A stretch of DNA of 64,000 nt, from contig CAMYVD010000003.1 in the NCBI GenBank assembly GCA_947302205.1, positions 38,458 to 102,457 on the forward strand, given 5' to 3'. The DNA is from an uncultured Bacteroidales bacterium. GTDB taxonomy: Bacteria > Bacteroidota > Bacteroidia > Bacteroidales > F082. This document shows, in pieces, positions 50,508-60,445 of this stretch (positions are counted from its first letter, which is position 1; the number at the start of each line of letters is the position of its first letter). The notes beneath the pieces are model-generated. The model saw nothing but the letters and a program-made list of their open reading frames with translations. It was not told the origin of the DNA and made no database searches. A program made the position numbers and the translations under genes.

Positions 50508-51434
50508 ATGACCTTACAGCAGTTGGAATACATCGTTGCCGTGGATGAATACCGCTATTTTGTAAAGGCGGCGGAAGCTTGTGGCGTGACTCAATCGACA
50601 TTGAGTTTGATGATCAAGAAGTTAGAGGAAGAATGGGATGTTTCCATATTCAGGCGCGACACGCATCCCGTGGAGGCAACTGAGATCGGACGAAAACTCA
50701 TTGAGGAGGCGAAACTGGTACTTTACCACTCCAAACAACTGGTCGAATTGACCCAATCGGAGAAGACACTCGCCTCAGGGCCTTTGAAAGTCGGCATGAT
50801 TTCGACGGTGGCGCCCGTGTTGATGCCCAAGACCTTCGGCTACCTGAACACCTTCTATCCCGACATCAAACTTCAAGCCTTGGAGATGCGCTCCGCTGCC
50901 ATTATCGATTGCCTGAAGAAAGCTGAAATCGACATGGGCATCCTTACAGCGCCCGTTGACGACAAAGAAATCCTTGAGTTACCGTTGTACCACGAGCGTT
51001 TCTTTGCCTACATCGCCGACGATGACATCCTTGACAAGCATAAGGTGATCAAGCGCGACCACTTGCCCGATTTTCCCCTTTGGGTGATGAAAGACGGCAT
51101 CCGCCTGTTGGAAAGAAAGGACCTTGACTATCCATACAAAGACACCTACGAAGAGATGTACGAAGGCGGTCGCGTGGGCATCCTGATTCAGATTGCCAAT
51201 GAAAACGGAGGCATGGCTATCCTTCCTGAAACCCATCTAAAACTATTGAGTCCTAAAGCCATGCGTCGCCTACGCCCAGTGGTGGCACCCGAAATCTCTC
51301 GTGTAATCAGCCTTGCCATACGTAAAGATTACATTCACGAAAAAATGATGAATATCTTCGTTAAGGCCATCAAGTCGTGCATCTCACCAGAACTTTATGA
51401 ATCCTCCATCAAAGGAGAATACCTAAAACTATAA
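50508..51434 (+). CDS. LysR-family regulator, OxyR-like but lacking the peroxidatic Cys motif
   Basis: 'MTLQQLEYIVAVDEYRYFVKAAEACGVTQSTLSLMIKKLEEEWDVSIFRRDTHPVEATEIG'; 'LWVMKDGIRLLERKDLDY' where OxyR has GHC-x-R-x-Q. Confidence 0.85.
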   Translation: MTLQQLEYIVAVDEYRYFVKAAEACGVTQSTLSLMIKKLEEEWDVSIFRRDTHPVEATEIGRKLIEEAKLVLYHSKQLVELTQSEKTLASGPLKVGMISTVAPVLMPKTFGYLNTFYPDIKLQALEMRSAAIIDCLKKAEIDMGILTAPVDDKEILELPLYHERFFAYIADDDILDKHKVIKRDHLPDFPLWVMKDGIRLLERKDLDYPYKDTYEEMYEGGRVGILIQIANENGGMAILPETHLKLLSPKAMRRLRPVVAPEISRVISLAIRKDYIHEKMMNIFVKAIKSCISPELYESSIKGEYLKL

Positions 51435-51940
51435 TGACTATGAACTACACCATCCGACATGCTTCAATGGCCGACTTGCCTGTGATCTTGGACCTTCGTG
51501 ATCAAGCAAGGGAAATCATGCGAAGCTATGGCAATATAAACCAATGGCCTGAGGGATATCCCTTGCAGGAGAAATTCGAGAACGACATCGAACAAGGCCA
51601 CAGTTATGTGATGATGGACGGCAAAGGGGAGATCGTCGGCACATTTGCCTTTATCCCCGGTCCCGACGTGACCTATAAAATCATTTATGACGGCCAGTGG
51701 CTTGACGATGAGCCTTATTACGTCATCCACCGTATCGCCAGCACACCAGATTCACACGGTGTTTTGGAAGCCTTATTGGACTACTGCGAAGCCATCGCGC
51801 CCAACATCCGCATCGACACCCATGAGGACAACCTCATCATGCGAAAAGGTTTGGAAAAACGAGGCTATCATTATTGCGGCATCATTCATCTTTTGAATGG
51901 CGACGAGCGGTTGGCGTTTCAAAAAAGCGTATCTTTGTAG
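51434..51940 (+). CDS. GNAT family N-acetyltransferase
   Basis: 'YTIRHASMADLPVILDLRDQAREIMRSYGNINQWPEGYP'; 'IDTHEDNLIMRKGLEKRGYHYCG'. Confidence 0.85.
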   Translation: MTMNYTIRHASMADLPVILDLRDQAREIMRSYGNINQWPEGYPLQEKFENDIEQGHSYVMMDGKGEIVGTFAFIPGPDVTYKIIYDGQWLDDEPYYVIHRIASTPDSHGVLEALLDYCEAIAPNIRIDTHEDNLIMRKGLEKRGYHYCGIIHLLNGDERLAFQKSVSL

Positions 51941-51946
51941 CCATCT

Positions 51947-52759
51947 ATGAACAACCTCAATATCACCCTAATCCAAGCCAACCTGCTATGGGAAGACCCT
52001 GAAGGGAACCGTGCGCATTTCGATCAGCTGATGACCGAAGTGCAGCCCGGAACGGATCTCGTATTGCTTCCCGAAACCTTTAACACGGCATTTCCGGTGG
52101 ATCCGGTGAAGTTTGCCGAGACACCTGACGGTCCCACCATGAACTGGTTGAAGGAAAAAGCCCAAGCGCTTCATGCCGTGATTTGCGGCACTTTATTATT
52201 AGAAGAGAAAGGCCATTACCATAACAGCCTTGTGTGGATGCGTCCCGATGGCAGTTTTGAACTGTATTACAAACGGCACACCTTCACCTTAGGGGGCGAG
52301 ACCCCGCCCGTGGAACGTGGTTCTGATCCCCTCGTTGTGGAGCTGAACGGCTGGCGCATCAAGCCCATGGTCTGTTATGACATCCGCTTCCCTGTGTGGT
52401 CAAAGAACCGCTATCAAAACGGCCAGTATGACTATGATTTGGGTATCTATTTGGCCAATTTCCCTTCGACAAGAATCTTTGTTTGGGACACCTTATTAAT
52501 GGCGCGCGCCATTGAGAACCAAGCCTACTTCATCGGGGTAAACCGCATAGGCGATGACCCCGAAGGCGTTCATTACAGCGGCGATTCGCAAATCATCAAT
52601 CCCAAAGGTGAGGTCATCTGCATGGCGAGATCCGATATGGAGGCCGTTGTCCCGTTTACTTTGGATTACGAAAAACTTCACAGTTTCCGCGAGAAATTCC
52701 CCGTCGGTCGCGACTGGGACAATTACCAACTCTCAACCGCTAATTCCCAACTCTCATGA
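51947..52759 (+). CDS. Carbon-nitrogen hydrolase / omega-amidase-like protein
   Basis: 'LVLLPETFNTAF', 'YYKRHTFT', 'KPMVCYDIRFPVW'. Confidence 0.9.
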   Translation: MNNLNITLIQANLLWEDPEGNRAHFDQLMTEVQPGTDLVLLPETFNTAFPVDPVKFAETPDGPTMNWLKEKAQALHAVICGTLLLEEKGHYHNSLVWMRPDGSFELYYKRHTFTLGGETPPVERGSDPLVVELNGWRIKPMVCYDIRFPVWSKNRYQNGQYDYDLGIYLANFPSTRIFVWDTLLMARAIENQAYFIGVNRIGDDPEGVHYSGDSQIINPKGEVICMARSDMEAVVPFTLDYEKLHSFREKFPVGRDWDNYQLSTANSQLS

Positions 52760-53196
52760 TTACCGTGTTTTCCGACGAATATTATATGAAACAGGCTTTA
52801 ATGGAAGCCCAAAAAGCCCTGGAAGACGATGAGATTCCCATTGGAGCGGTGATGGTCTGCAACGACAAGATCATCGCCCGCACTCATAACCAAACCGAGA
52901 GGCTCAACGACGTGACCGCCCATGCCGAGATGCTCGCCATCACTGCGGCAGCCAATGCCCTTGGTGCCAAATACCTCGACGAGTGCACCCTTTATGTCAC
53001 CTTGGAGCCCTGCCCCATGTGCGCCGGTGCCCTCGCCCACGCCCATGTTGGCAAGGTGGTCTATGCAGCCGACGATCCCAAGAATGGATTCTCTAAATAT
53101 GGCAACATGTTACATCCTAAGACTAAGCTTGTTACAGGCGTAAAGAAGGAGGAGTGCCTTGCTTTATTGACAGATTTCTTTAAGAAAAAACGTTGA
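52756..53196 (+). CDS. tadA: tRNA-adenosine deaminase
   Basis: 'YYMKQALMEAQKALEDDEIPIGAVMV', 'HAEMLAI', 'TLEPCPMCAGAL'. Confidence 0.93.
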   Translation: MITVFSDEYYMKQALMEAQKALEDDEIPIGAVMVCNDKIIARTHNQTERLNDVTAHAEMLAITAAANALGAKYLDECTLYVTLEPCPMCAGALAHAHVGKVVYAADDPKNGFSKYGNMLHPKTKLVTGVKKEECLALLTDFFKKKR

Positions 53197-53201
53197 CAAT
53201 T

Positions 53202-53253
53202 GCTGCCATTTTGTCAGCCCCAAACTCAAAATTCCCTTTGGCATAATCCTTGA
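53202..53253 (+). promoter_or_regulatory. Inverted repeat GCTGCCATTTTGTCAGC plus sigma54-like TTTGGCATAATCCTTGA upstream of dnaK
   Basis: IR 53202-53218 (7 of 8 pairs match); GG at 53240-53241 and TG at 53251-53252, with -12 C replaced by A. Confidence 0.4.
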
Positions 53254-53335
53254 CTAACGGAGGGCGTCACCAAATCAAAAGGCGACCCTCAAAACCGAAA
53301 AGTATTAGTCAAATTAAAAATAGGAGAAACAAATT

Positions 53336-55279
53336 ATGTCAAAGATCATTGGTATCGATTTAGGAACCACCAACTCATGCGTTTCCGTCATGGAAGGCAG
53401 CGAGCCGGTCGTCATCGCCAACAGCGAAGGCCACCGCACCACCCCTTCCGTTGTCGCTTTCACCGACAACGGCGAGCGTAAGGTCGGCGAACCTGCCAAA
53501 CGTCAGGCCATCACCAACCCGCAACGCACCATCTATTCCATCAAGCGTTTCATGGGCGAGACCTACGACAAGGTCGAAGCCGAGATGAAGCGTGTGCCTT
53601 ACAAAGTCATCCAGGGCCCCAACAACACCCCGCGTATCGACATCGACGGCAAGACCTACACCCCGCAGGAAATCTCCGCCATGGTGCTTCAGAAGATGAA
53701 GAAGACCGCCGAGGACTACCTCGGCCAGACCGTGACCGAAGCCGTCATCACCGTGCCGGCATACTTCAGCGACTCACAACGTCAGGCCACCAAGGAAGCT
53801 GGTGAAATCGCCGGCTTGAAAGTGCGCCGTATCGTCAACGAGCCTACCGCTGCTGCTCTTGCCTATGGTTTGGATAAGAAAAAGAGCGATGCCAAAGTCG
53901 CTGTGTATGACCTCGGTGGCGGCACCTTCGATATCTCCATCCTGGAACTTGGTGACGGCGTGTTCGAAGTGAAATCCACCAACGGTAACACCCACCTCGG
54001 CGGAGACGACTTCGACGAAGTCATCATCAACTGGCTGGCTGAAGAATTCATGAAGGACAACAGCGGCATCGACCTCCGTAAGGACCCGATGGCTCTGCAA
54101 CGTCTGAAGGAAGCTGCCGAGAAGGCCAAGATCGAGTTGAGCTCCTCAAGCGAGACCGAGATCAACCTGCCTTACATCATGCCTGTCAACGGCATCCCGC
54201 AGCACCTGGTCCGCACCTTGAGCCGCGCCAAGTTCGAACAACTGGCTGACCATCTGATCCACGCCACCCTCGAACCTTGCCGTAAGGCTTTGGAAGATGC
54301 CGGCATGAGCGTCAGTGATATTGACGAGGTGATCCTCGTGGGCGGTTCAACCCGTATCCCTGCCATCCAGAACATCGTCCGCGACTTCTTCAAGAAGGAG
54401 CCTTCGAAGGGCGTCAACCCTGATGAAGTGGTCGCCATCGGTGCCTCCATCCAGGGCGGCGTTTTGACCGGCGAGGTGAAGGACGTGCTGCTGCTTGACG
54501 TGACGCCTCTGTCACTGGGTATCGAGACCCTCGGCGGTGTGATGACCAAGCTCATCGAGAGCAACACCACCATCCCGACCAAGAAGTCGGAAGTGTTCTC
54601 CACCGCAGTGGACAACCAGCCTTCCGTGGAAATCCACGTACTGCAAGGCGAGCGTCCTATGGCCAACCAGAACAAGACCATCGGTCGTTTCATCCTCGAC
54701 AGCATCCCGCCAGCGCCACGTGGCATCCCGCAAATCGAAGTCACCTTCGACATCGACTCCAACGGCATCCTGAACGTCAGCGCTAAGGACAAGGCTACAG
54801 GCAAGACCCAGAGCATCCGCATCGAGGCCTCATCAGGTTTGACCGACGCCGAGATCGAGCGCATGAAGAACGAAGCTGCAGCCAACGCTGAAGCCGATAA
54901 GAAAGAACGTGAGCGTATCGACAAGCTCAACCAAGCCGACAGCATCATCTTCCAGACTGAGAAGCAGCTGAAGGAATACGGCGACAAGCTCCCAGCTGAC
55001 AAGAAGGCTGAGATTGAGAGCGCCCTTGGTAAGCTGAAGACCGCTCATCAGGCTCAAGACATCGCCGGCATTGACGCCGCCATGAACGAGATGAACGCTA
55101 TGTGGCAGAAGGCCAGCGAAGAGATGTACAAGAACGCTGGTGCTCAAGGAGGCCCACAAGGCGGCTTCGACCCGAACAACATGGGAGGCGGCTTCCAAGG
55201 CGGCAACCCTGGCCAGAACAACGGCAACAAGGGCAACGACGACAACGTCACCGACGCCGACTTCGAGGAGGTCAAGTAA
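53336..55279 (+). CDS. dnaK: Molecular chaperone DnaK
   Basis: '[21 protein letters not shown]'; full Hsp70 length; C-terminal GG-rich tail '...[13 protein letters not shown]'. Confidence 0.98.
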   Translation: MSKIIGIDLGTTNSCVSVMEGSEPVVIANSEGHRTTPSVVAFTDNGERKVGEPAKRQAITNPQRTIYSIKRFMGETYDKVEAEMKRVPYKVIQGPNNTPRIDIDGKTYTPQEISAMVLQKMKKTAEDYLGQTVTEAVITVPAYFSDSQRQATKEAGEIAGLKVRRIVNEPTAAALAYGLDKKKSDAKVAVYDLGGGTFDISILELGDGVFEVKSTNGNTHLGGDDFDEVIINWLAEEFMKDNSGIDLRKDPMALQRLKEAAEKAKIELSSSSETEINLPYIMPVNGIPQHLVRTLSRAKFEQLADHLIHATLEPCRKALEDAGMSVSDIDEVILVGGSTRIPAIQNIVRDFFKKEPSKGVNPDEVVAIGASIQGGVLTGEVKDVLLLDVTPLSLGIETLGGVMTKLIESNTTIPTKKSEVFSTAVDNQPSVEIHVLQGERPMANQNKTIGRFILDSIPPAPRGIPQIEVTFDIDSNGILNVSAKDKATGKTQSIRIEASSGLTDAEIERMKNEAAANAEADKKERERIDKLNQADSIIFQTEKQLKEYGDKLPADKKAEIESALGKLKTAHQAQDIAGIDAAMNEMNAMWQKASEEMYKNAGAQGGPQGGFDPNNMGGGFQGGNPGQNNGNKGNDDNVTDADFEEVK

Positions 55280-55300
55280 GATCACTTCTTAGATTTGCTA

Positions 55301-55344
55301 AAAAACTCCCTGCGGGATCATTTTCCTACGGGGAGTTTTCGTTT
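55301..55344 (+). terminator. Rho-independent terminator after dnaK
   Basis: AAAACTCCC ... GGGAGTTTT stem followed by CGTTT. Confidence 0.7.
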
Positions 55345-55419
55345 AACATCTTCGAACCGGCGGGACCGGTAAATTGGAAGAATGAAGTAATTTTTTCCAT
55401 GGTTTTTGGTTTTTTAAAA

Positions 55420-55463
55420 GTTAGACTTAAGTTAGAGTTAGGTTAGACTTAGGTTAGAGTTAA
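55420..55463. repeat. Four tandem 11-bp units, GTTAGA(C/G)TTA(A/G)
   Basis: GTTAGACTTAA|GTTAGAGTTAG|GTTAGACTTAG|GTTAGAGTTAA. Confidence 0.9.
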
Positions 55464-55486
55464 AAACTTTTTTCGCTGCGTCTCAG

Positions 55487-55541
55487 TGCTACAGTGCTAC
55501 AGTTCAAAAACCAGCTTCCCGCGAACTGTAGCACTGTAGCA
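55487..55541. repeat. 19-bp perfect inverted repeat with 17-nt loop; arms contain TGCTACAG direct repeats
   Basis: TGCTACAGTGCTACAGTTC (55487-55505) / GAACTGTAGCACTGTAGCA (55523-55541). Confidence 0.92.
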
Positions 55542-55678
55542 GTGTAGCGGTGTCCCGAAAGCTTTTCTCGAGAGGAACTCCGATGTGTTCTAGTGGCCGA
55601 AGGCACCAAAAAGAAAGAGCAGCGATTCAGGAAGTTCAAAACGAAAAAACAAAAGGGGTATCATCTCTTGATTTTGGT

Positions 55679-55784
55679 TGTAAAATATCTTTACATCCAC
55701 TGTAAAATATCTTTACACTTTATAAAATTCTATAATTACAATTAACTAATAATCAACTATTTGTAATTTTGGCATAGCAAATGC
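55679..55784 (+). promoter_or_regulatory. Sigma54-type promoter with two identical upstream palindromes, for tolC
   Basis: TGTAAAATATCTTTACA at 55679-55695 and 55701-55717; TGGCATAGCAAATGC at 55770-55784. Confidence 0.75.
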
Positions 55785-55819
55785 TCTCTGTTTGACACAC
55801 ATATTAAATGTGTGTTTAC

Positions 55820-57172
55820 ATGAGAGTAAATAGATTTGGTTTTTTGACGGTGTTGTTCCTCGGTGCCTTGACCATCGTCAAGGCCCAGGACACCGTCACA
55901 ATGAACCTCAAGGAATGTATGCGCTATGCTGTGGAGCACTCCACCAAGATACGCATTCAGCAAGCTGATAACCGTGATGCTCAAATCGATAGGCGTAATG
56001 CCATCTTGAATGCTTTTACGCCCGAGATAAGTGGCAACACTTATGCATATTACAACTTCGGTCGTAGCATCGACCCGGAGACGAACACCTATAGCCTCAC
56101 GACTTCGTTTCATCATGGTTACAGCCTATCGGCGGGTATCGTTTTGTTCAATGGCTTTCAGGCGGTGAACAACCTCAAGATTACGAAAACCGCCCAGGAG
56201 ATGGGCCTTACGAAAGAGCAGCAGTTGGAAGACCAAATTAGTCTTGCTACGATGGAGGCCTATTGCAATGTGCTTTATTTTACTGAAATGGAGAAGGCTT
56301 TGAAAGCTCAGGTGGCTACGGCGGAGAAGGCATTACAGTTAGCTCAGAAGCAAGAAGGATTGGGACAGAAATCCCATGCCGACGTAGTTCAGATGCAGAG
56401 CGATCTTGCTGAGCGACAGTACCAACTGACCATCTGCAGCAACAATCTCAACAATGCAATTATTACTCTGAAGGACGTGATGTTTTGGCCTGTCGAGGAA
56501 CCGTTGAAGGTGGATGATGCTGTGGCGCAACAAGTCCCGTTGACGATACAAGGGGTTGGGACGCAAACCTTGGTTGCACATGCCAAGCGGCAGATGCCAT
56601 CGGTGTTGTTGGCGGAAGGCACGATGAAAAATGCACGTCTTGCCCTAAAGACCGCCCGTTGGCAGATGTTGCCGACACTATCACTCTATGGCGGCTGGTC
56701 ATCGAGCTACTTCACCTATCCAGGGAAGGCCGGTTATGTACCGATGCCATATTTCAATCAACTCAAAAACAATGGAGGCGAGTACGTGCAAATCTCGTTG
56801 AACATCCCTATTTATGATCGACTTTCTAAACATTCCAATATCTCAAAGAAGAAGAATGCCTACGACCGTGCGGTGGCCAATTACGAGCAGAGCTTGCAAA
56901 CGGTGGAGGCTGAGGTGAGGCGTGCCGTTGCCGACCGCGATGGCACCGCCGACGCCTTGCGCCAAGCCGAAACCCGTGCCGCCTTGCAGCAGGAAGCATT
57001 CACCCTCAATAGCAAACGCTTCGAGCAGGGCCTGATCTCGTCCATCGAGTATCAGACCGCCTCCAACAACTATCTCAACGCCTTGGCGGAACAGATGAAT
57101 GCCAGATTGCAATTATTCATTAAGAATAGCGTGGTTAATTATTATAGTGGAATCTCTTATTTGGAACAATAA
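55820..57172 (+). CDS. TolC family outer membrane protein
   Basis: 'NLKECMRYAVEHSTKIRIQQADNRDAQIDRRNAILNAFTPEISGN'; periodic alpha-hairpin pattern. Confidence 0.92.
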   Translation: MRVNRFGFLTVLFLGALTIVKAQDTVTMNLKECMRYAVEHSTKIRIQQADNRDAQIDRRNAILNAFTPEISGNTYAYYNFGRSIDPETNTYSLTTSFHHGYSLSAGIVLFNGFQAVNNLKITKTAQEMGLTKEQQLEDQISLATMEAYCNVLYFTEMEKALKAQVATAEKALQLAQKQEGLGQKSHADVVQMQSDLAERQYQLTICSNNLNNAIITLKDVMFWPVEEPLKVDDAVAQQVPLTIQGVGTQTLVAHAKRQMPSVLLAEGTMKNARLALKTARWQMLPTLSLYGGWSSSYFTYPGKAGYVPMPYFNQLKNNGGEYVQISLNIPIYDRLSKHSNISKKKNAYDRAVANYEQSLQTVEAEVRRAVADRDGTADALRQAETRAALQQEAFTLNSKRFEQGLISSIEYQTASNNYLNALAEQMNARLQLFIKNSVVNYYSGISYLEQ

Positions 57173-57182
57173 ATAAAGAAAT

Positions 57183-58448
57183 ATGGACTCAATGGATCGT
57201 AAAATCGAAAAGAAAAAAGGCCTTGCCCTTGCATTCACTAAGAAAGCCTTGCCGTTCTGGGGCGGAGCATTGCTACTGGTGTTTATCATGTGGCTTATTT
57301 TCAGGGATGATGCCAAGAAACTTCGCATCGATGCGGACAATGTCACTATCGGGACAGTTACCTCAGGCGAGTTTAACGACTACATTCGCATCAGCGGTCA
57401 GGTGGCACCGATGGCCACCATACAAATCAGTCCCTTGGAAGGCGGTGTGGTGCAGCAGATTGTCACCGAGGAAGGCAGCAAGGTCAACCAAGGCGACGTG
57501 ATCCTTATCTTGAGCAATGAGAACCTCGACATGCAGATTCTCAACTCTGAGGCCGACCTTGCCGAGAAGGAGAACATCCTACGCAATACTATGATCCAGA
57601 TGGAACAACAGAAACTGAGCGTGGAACAGGAGAAACTGCAGCTGCAAATGGAAGTGCGTAGAAACAAGCGTACTTACGAGGCGCAGAAGGATCTTTATGA
57701 AAGCGGCCTCATCGCCAAAGAGGACTTCCTAAAGGCCGAAGAGGACTACGAACTGTCGAGCAGCCGCCTGAAACTGGTGGAGAACCGCGCCAAGCAGGAT
57801 AGCCTCTACCGCTCGGTGGAAATCACCCAGATGCGCGAGAGCCTCGAGAACATGCGCCAGAACATGATGATGATCCGTCGGCGTAAGGACAACCTGACCA
57901 TCAAGGCTCCCATTGACGGTGAATTGGGCTTGCTGGACGTGGTGCTGGGCCAATCGGTGGGCGCCGGAACCAAGATCGGACAAATCAATAATCTGGACAG
58001 TTATAAAATCGAGGCCCAGATTGATGAACATTATATCGACCGAGTAACACCTGGCTTGGAGGCTACCTTTGAAAGACAGAGCGAGCGTTATCAGGCGCAG
58101 ATCCGTAAGGTTTATCCCGAGGTGCGCGACGGCAAGTTCAAGGCCGACTTCAAGTTCATGGAGCAGCAGCCCGAGAACATCCGCAGTGGTCAGACCTATT
58201 ACCTCAACCTGCAATTAGGTCAGCCTGTGGAGGCAATTTTGATTCCTCGTGGAGCGTTCTACCAGAAGACCGGTGGCAAGTGGATTTATGTGATTTCTCC
58301 CGACGGCACCAAGGCGGTAAGACGCGACATCCGCATCGGACGGCAGAATCCGCAATACTACGAGGTCATCGAAGGCCTGGAGCCAGGGGAGAAGGTGATT
58401 ACGTCGAATTATGACAACTTCGGAGAAAGCGATGTGTTGGTATTTTGA
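57183..58448 (+). CDS. HlyD/MacA-like efflux periplasmic adaptor subunit
   Basis: 'GQVAPMATIQISPLEGGVVQQIVTEEGSKVNQGDVILIL'; coiled coil; 'IKAPIDGELGLLDVVLGQSVGAGTKIGQI'. Confidence 0.92.
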   Translation: MDSMDRKIEKKKGLALAFTKKALPFWGGALLLVFIMWLIFRDDAKKLRIDADNVTIGTVTSGEFNDYIRISGQVAPMATIQISPLEGGVVQQIVTEEGSKVNQGDVILILSNENLDMQILNSEADLAEKENILRNTMIQMEQQKLSVEQEKLQLQMEVRRNKRTYEAQKDLYESGLIAKEDFLKAEEDYELSSSRLKLVENRAKQDSLYRSVEITQMRESLENMRQNMMMIRRRKDNLTIKAPIDGELGLLDVVLGQSVGAGTKIGQINNLDSYKIEAQIDEHYIDRVTPGLEATFERQSERYQAQIRKVYPEVRDGKFKADFKFMEQQPENIRSGQTYYLNLQLGQPVEAILIPRGAFYQKTGGKWIYVISPDGTKAVRRDIRIGRQNPQYYEVIEGLEPGEKVITSNYDNFGESDVLVF

Positions 58449-58491
58449 AAAATTTGTATTTTTGGCAAATCTCTTCAAATAACAAGAAAAA

Positions 58492-60441
58492 ATGAAAAGA
58501 ATTAGCTTTAACAGGTCCATATTCATCCTTTGGATTCTTCTGCTTGAAGTCCATGCTGCGCAAGCCCAAGTAATCGACAACAAAGGCAACCGCAATCAAA
58601 CCTATCCTCTCGTCACGGAGACGAATCCGACCGTGGTTGAGATGATCAATCAGGTGGATACCATGAATCTGTATAATACCATCGCTTGGATGCAGCAATA
58701 CATCCGCGACGCGTCGTCACCCGAGGCGCTGCTCACTCAAAATTACCTTCTTGACCGATTTGATGAACTTGGCTTGGAGACATACATCCATAATCATACC
58801 AGCCACATTGGCGGAACCGACACGCTGGAGGCGGGCAATGTCATTGCCATCCAGCCTGGCACTGAGTTCCCCGACGAGTACATCATCATCGCTTCACATT
58901 ACGACCACCCTGACGGTCCCGGTGCCGACGACAATGCCTCGGGAACCTCTGGTGTGCTTGAGTGTGCTCGAATCTTGAGCCAGTATTCGTTCAAACGGAC
59001 CATCCTTTACATCCCCTTTAACGGCGAAGAGTATTGGATGGTGGGCAGCTATCCCTTCGCCCAAAAATGCGCTCGCGAAGACATGAACATCTTGGGTGTC
59101 CTTGACTTCGACATGATTGGCTTCTGGCCTGGGTCTGAATATGGCGAAGTTACCATGTACTCAGGCTATTCTTACATTTCGGAGCGCTTGTTTGACTATT
59201 ATCAAAACGTGGCGAACCTTTACATCCCTGAAATGCCGACTTTCCGCTTCACAGCTATGGATTCATACGGTGGTGACCACATGTGCTTCAACATCCATGA
59301 ATATCCCGCATTATATATCGGTGATATTGAATACCATACGCAAAACATCCATTATCATCATCCTTCAGATACCATTGGCGCCGGCGTGAATTGCTTCGCC
59401 TTGGCTGAGGGTTTTGTGAAAGCAGTCATTGCCGCCACAGCTGAGCTTGCTGACGGATGGTTGGCTCCCCAGGATTTCAGTGCCATCGTCAAGAACGGGA
59501 ATGTGTTTCTGTGCTGGAACGATGCGCCCGAAACCGAGTCCTACAGGGTTTTCAAAGACGATGAACTTCTTGCCGAGACAATGGAGAATTCCTTCGTTGA
59601 TGAAGATTTCGTCGATGGTGAGTGGCATCGCTATTATGTGAAAGGCATAAATGCAAACGGCACAGAGAGTCCCGCCTCAAACCTAGATTCTGTGCTCACA
59701 AGAGAACCGCTACAACTCCCTGTTTGCTATGATTTTGAAGACGGCACCGCCGAAGGCTTGATCCTGAACAACGACAACTGGAACTTTGCCAATTGGCAGC
59801 AACATAACGGATTGAAGGCAACAACCTATACCAGAGACAACATTCTTCAAATTGCCGAATTCCAATGGTTCTCAATTCCAAACAACGTCCGAAATGTCAC
59901 TATGGGGTTCAAGATAGCGAAAAACACCAACGAAATCTGGTCTCCTTATAACCTCAATGTGTTTGTGGAAGTCACCACCGACAGGAAAACATGGCACAAA
60001 CTGGCAAAAGTAACCCCTGCGCAACAAAAACAATGGGTGGAATTCACCATTTCATTGGATGACTATATTGGATGTGAATACGTGCAGCCGAGAATTAGAT
60101 ACGAAGCCAGTGGAAGAGGCGCGACAACAACTTTCGGAAGTATCATGCATTTTGACGATCTCTACATCAGCTATGAACCTACGACTGTGAATGAGCATCC
60201 TGCTCAAGAAAACTTCAGGTTGTCTGTGTCACCCAATCCATCCAATGGCATTGTTTCCATCACAACTGGTTTGAAGCATACCTATCGCCTTATGGTATTC
60301 AACCTGACAGGCATCAAGTTGTTCTCAAAGGAATCATTTTCAGATGGAACGCTTGATTTAAGTTCATTCCCTCAAGGGACTTATTTCATCGCTGTCGAAA
60401 ATGGCACCGACAGGATCACAAAACGGGTAGTTTTGAAATAA
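58492..60441 (+). CDS. M28 family peptidase with T9SS C-terminal sorting domain
   Basis: 'IIASHYDHPDGPGADDNASGTSGVLECARIL', 'FNGEEYWMVGSYPFA', 'LDFDMIGFWPG'; 'RLSVSPNPSNGIVSITTG...FPQGTYFIAVENGTDRITKRVVLK'. Confidence 0.92.
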   Translation: MKRISFNRSIFILWILLLEVHAAQAQVIDNKGNRNQTYPLVTETNPTVVEMINQVDTMNLYNTIAWMQQYIRDASSPEALLTQNYLLDRFDELGLETYIHNHTSHIGGTDTLEAGNVIAIQPGTEFPDEYIIIASHYDHPDGPGADDNASGTSGVLECARILSQYSFKRTILYIPFNGEEYWMVGSYPFAQKCAREDMNILGVLDFDMIGFWPGSEYGEVTMYSGYSYISERLFDYYQNVANLYIPEMPTFRFTAMDSYGGDHMCFNIHEYPALYIGDIEYHTQNIHYHHPSDTIGAGVNCFALAEGFVKAVIAATAELADGWLAPQDFSAIVKNGNVFLCWNDAPETESYRVFKDDELLAETMENSFVDEDFVDGEWHRYYVKGINANGTESPASNLDSVLTREPLQLPVCYDFEDGTAEGLILNNDNWNFANWQQHNGLKATTYTRDNILQIAEFQWFSIPNNVRNVTMGFKIAKNTNEIWSPYNLNVFVEVTTDRKTWHKLAKVTPAQQKQWVEFTISLDDYIGCEYVQPRIRYEASGRGATTTFGSIMHFDDLYISYEPTTVNEHPAQENFRLSVSPNPSNGIVSITTGLKHTYRLMVFNLTGIKLFSKESFSDGTLDLSSFPQGTYFIAVENGTDRITKRVVLK

Positions 60442-60445
60442 AATG

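Noticed and set aside
54172-55002. 276-aa minus-strand ORF
   Set aside because: Antisense to dnaK; a well-known kind of spurious dnaK antisense ORF
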